DNA of 13,802 nt from Candidatus Aminicenantota bacterium. GTDB lineage: Bacteria > Acidobacteriota > Aminicenantia > UBA2199. The stretch covers positions 1-13,802 of the forward strand of contig DAOVIP010000007.1 of assembly GCA_030671465.1 (NCBI GenBank), written 5' to 3'. Below the pieces are notes generated by a model, which was not told the DNA's origin, ran no database searches, and was given only the letters and a program-made list of their open reading frames with translations. A program made the translations under genes and the position numbers. Positions 12,063-13,802 of the stretch are shown here, piece by piece. Positions within the stretch are counted from its first letter, which is position 1. Each line of letters starts with the position of its first letter.

Positions 12063-13193
12063 ATGACCGATACATTTGATACCATCATTATCGGAAGTGG
12101 TGTCATCGGTCTGTCCGCTGCTCATCACCTCTCAAAAAGGGGCCTAAAGGTTCTGGTACTGGAAAAGAATTTTCCCGGGTCCGGATCCACTACCCGCTGT
12201 ATCGGAGGCATCAGACAGCAATTTTCCACCGAAGCCTCCATTAAACTCATGCAGGAAAGTATGAAACAATTCCAGCAAATGGAGGAGGAATTCGGTTTTT
12301 CAGTGGAGTTTTATCAAGGCGGTTACCTGTTCCTGGCCTACAGCCAGGTCAACCTGGATTCATTCAAAACCGTGGCCCGGCTGCAAAAATCCCTGGGACT
12401 TGATATCCGAATCCTTTCCATCCAGGAATGTCTGGAAATCGTCCCCTGCCTGAATCCCGAAAACTTATTGGGAGGTGTTTATTCTCCCGATGACGGCCAG
12501 GCTTATCCCTTCAAGGTCATTGCCGGGTATATTCAGGAAATCCGAAAAACCCAGTCTGTCATCAGGTCTTTCGTCGAGGTCACGGAAATGATTGTTGAAG
12601 GGGAAAGGATAATGGGGGTGATATTGAAAGGCGGAGAGAAGATCTTCGGGGATACGGTCATCAATGCCGCCGGTCCCTGGGCTGGTGAAGTCAGTCAAAT
12701 GGCCGGAGTTGAGCTTCCTATATTCCCGGAAAAGCACGAAGCCCTCATCACCGACAGGCAGGAACGGCTTTTTGAAACCATGATAGTGGACTACCGCCCG
12801 GACGGATGTTATTTTCAACAACTGATTAACGGACAGATTATCGGTTGCTATACCCCGATACCGAATCAACCGGGAACAGATACCGGCTCATCCAAAGAAT
12901 TCCTGATTGAAATGTCAAAACGGACCATCCGATTAATACCTGAATTAAACAGGGCAAAAGTATTGAGACACTGGGGTGGTAGTTATTCAATGACACCTGA
13001 TGGCAGCCCCATCGTTGATAAAACAGATATTGCCGGATACTATGTGGCTGCCGGAATGAGCGGACACGGATTCATGTTTTCACCGGCCATTGGAAAATAT
13101 ATTTCCGATATCATCATCGATAATCAATACCCCTTTGACTGGGATGAATTCAAGTTAAAAAGGAATTTTTCCCAGTCAGAACTAATGAAGTAA
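12063..13193 (+). CDS. DAO-family FAD-dependent amine/amino-acid oxidoreductase (sarcosine oxidase beta-like)
   Basis: A 376-residue flavoenzyme. The N-terminus has the Rossmann dinucleotide fold: I-I-I-G11-S-G-V-I-G16, with E34 closing the second strand for the FAD ribose. The motif G-G-I-R-Q-Q-F (about 48-54) is characteristic of SoxB / proline dehydrogenase beta / HcnC-like members, and the C-terminus has M-T-P-D-G-S-P-I-V and G-M-S-G-H-G-F-M-F-S-P-A-I-G-K, the usual FAD-contacting loop. The family oxidises N-methyl glycine, proline, glycine or D-amino acids to imines, giving electrons to oxygen or a quinone/partner subunit. No alpha or gamma subunit is present in the window, so a single-chain enzyme or one with unlinked partners is possible. 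The substrate is not determinable. ATG 12063 follows the previous stop by 6 nt without a clear Shine-Dalgarno, suggesting translational coupling. Confidence 0.87.
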   Translation: MTDTFDTIIIGSGVIGLSAAHHLSKRGLKVLVLEKNFPGSGSTTRCIGGIRQQFSTEASIKLMQESMKQFQQMEEEFGFSVEFYQGGYLFLAYSQVNLDSFKTVARLQKSLGLDIRILSIQECLEIVPCLNPENLLGGVYSPDDGQAYPFKVIAGYIQEIRKTQSVIRSFVEVTEMIVEGERIMGVILKGGEKIFGDTVINAAGPWAGEVSQMAGVELPIFPEKHEALITDRQERLFETMIVDYRPDGCYFQQLINGQIIGCYTPIPNQPGTDTGSSKEFLIEMSKRTIRLIPELNRAKVLRHWGGSYSMTPDGSPIVDKTDIAGYYVAAGMSGHGFMFSPAIGKYISDIIIDNQYPFDWDEFKLKRNFSQSELMK

Positions 13194-13199
13194 TGTGAA

Positions 13200-13400
13200 A
13201 TGAATACCCATTTAATCATTTTAATTATCGGTTCAGTCATGGTCATAGAGGGGTTGCCCTATTTTCTATTTCCGGATAAGATCAAAATCTACCTTTTACA
13301 AATTCAACAGCTGGATACCAATGTGATGCGAATACTCGGACTGATGCTTATCGTATTCGGTTTGGTATTGGTTTATTTAATGAAATCAAAAATATGCTGA
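13200..13400 (+). CDS. DUF2065 (YjeT-like) small inner-membrane protein
   Basis: A 66-residue protein with two membrane segments (about 4-20 and 43-61). The first is followed by V-I-E-G-L-P-Y-F-L-F-P and the second is preceded by L-D-T-N-V-M-R-I-L-G, matching the DUF2065 pattern seen in E. coli YjeT (V-L-E-G-L...P, then an N-x-x-R-x-x-G step into the second helix). The full length agrees with the family. The function is unknown; in E. coli the gene lies near hflKC and purA. Here it lies 6 nt after the DAO-type oxidoreductase and its stop overlaps the start of the ammonia-lyase gene by 7 nt, so it is read in the same operon. No clear Shine-Dalgarno is seen. Confidence 0.8.
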   Translation: MNTHLIILIIGSVMVIEGLPYFLFPDKIKIYLLQIQQLDTNVMRILGLMLIVFGLVLVYLMKSKIC

Positions 13401-13802
13401 TAAAAATTGATGGAGACCAATTAACCCTGGATGAATTTTTCAGGGTGGCCAAAATGAAAACAAGAGTTGAACTCTCGGAAACCGCCATCACCAAAATCAA
13501 ACATTCCCGGAAAATCCTGGAACAATTCATAAAGTCTGAAAAGGCCTATTATGGTATCAACACCGGTTTCGGGGCCCTGGCCACCAAAAAAATCGACAAC
13601 AAAGACCTGATGAAATTACAGAAAAACCTGATTAAGAGCCATACAGCCGGTGTGGGTGACTTTCTGCCTGAGGAAATCGTTCGGGGAATCATATTGCTAC
13701 GAGCCAATGTGCTGGCCAAGGGCTACAGCGGGGTTCGACTGAAACTGGTTCAACTCCTGTTAGACCTTCTCAATCATCATTTTGTTCCCTTTATTCCCGC
13801 CA
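13394..13802 (+). CDS. hutH: Histidine ammonia-lyase, N-terminal part (cut by window end)
   Basis: The first 136 residues of an aromatic amino-acid ammonia-lyase. Y53-G-I-N-T-G-F-G carries the catalytic Tyr at the same number as in Pseudomonas HutH, and N-L-I-K-S82-H83-T-A-G-V-G carries the Ser-His selectivity pair typical of histidine lyases; tyrosine enzymes usually have His-Leu and phenylalanine enzymes Phe-Leu there. R-A-N-V-L-A-K-G-Y-S-G-V-R and the following helix also fit. The Ala-Ser-Gly that forms the MIO cofactor would come shortly after the window ends, so activity cannot be confirmed. The enzyme deaminates L-histidine to urocanate, the first step of histidine breakdown. ATG 13394 overlaps the previous stop (ATGCTGA), indicating coupled translation. 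No other hut gene is visible, but downstream sequence is missing. Confidence 0.9.
   Translation, partial: MLIKIDGDQLTLDEFFRVAKMKTRVELSETAITKIKHSRKILEQFIKSEKAYYGINTGFGALATKKIDNKDLMKLQKNLIKSHTAGVGDFLPEEIVRGIILLRANVLAKGYSGVRLKLVQLLLDLLNHHFVPFIPA

Overview
The window reads as a dense, AT-leaning (roughly low-40s % G+C by eye) chromosomal segment of a Gram-negative, double-membrane bacterium. The evidence for two membranes is an LpxC (lipid A synthesis) domain, a signal-peptide protein ending in an outer-membrane beta-barrel, and sigma70-type promoters with Shine-Dalgarno sites. Phylum cannot be fixed from sequence alone. The Ser/Thr kinase, the peptidase/propeller/barrel protein and the unusual fusions are compatible with an uncultured Acidobacteriota/Aminicenantota-like lineage, but this is a weak inference. 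No mobile element, CRISPR array, tRNA or rRNA was seen.

Layout. (1) 1-3314, plus strand: the 3' end of an unidentified lysine-rich protein, then a 953-residue exported protein joining a zinc-peptidase-like domain, a TolB-like beta-propeller and an outer-membrane barrel; a possible weak terminator follows. (2) 3419-4011, plus: a small CxxC/coiled-coil protein and a PC4-type single-stranded nucleic-acid-binding protein. (3) 8346-4044, minus: a TPR/ClpA-like double AAA+ protein followed, overlapping or within 7 nt, by an NtrX-like receiver domain fused to a complete LpxC. (4) 8347-8537: a divergent control region with a perfect TTGACA-17-TATAAT promoter reading left and an extended -10 promoter reading right. 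(5) 8538-13802, plus: a membrane-anchored protein with 25 helical units spaced exactly 13 residues plus a C-terminal Hanks-type kinase, then acyl-CoA dehydrogenase, a DAO-family FAD oxidoreductase, a YjeT-like DUF2065 membrane protein and the start of histidine ammonia-lyase, all within 12 nt of each other or overlapping.

How the parts may work together. The most interesting block is the divergent pair in the middle. One arm makes an unfoldase-like machine with a TPR and, next to it, an LpxC carrying its own phospho-receiver. The other arm makes a repeat-scaffold kinase. In E. coli, LpxC level is set by an AAA+ protease (FtsH) with a TPR adaptor (LapB). Here a TPR-AAA+ protein is encoded directly ahead of a receiver-LpxC, which suggests (inference only) a self-contained way to couple lipid A synthesis to phospho-signalling and regulated unfolding or proteolysis. 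The right-hand genes look like an amino-acid/acyl-CoA catabolic run that may be co-transcribed with the kinase.
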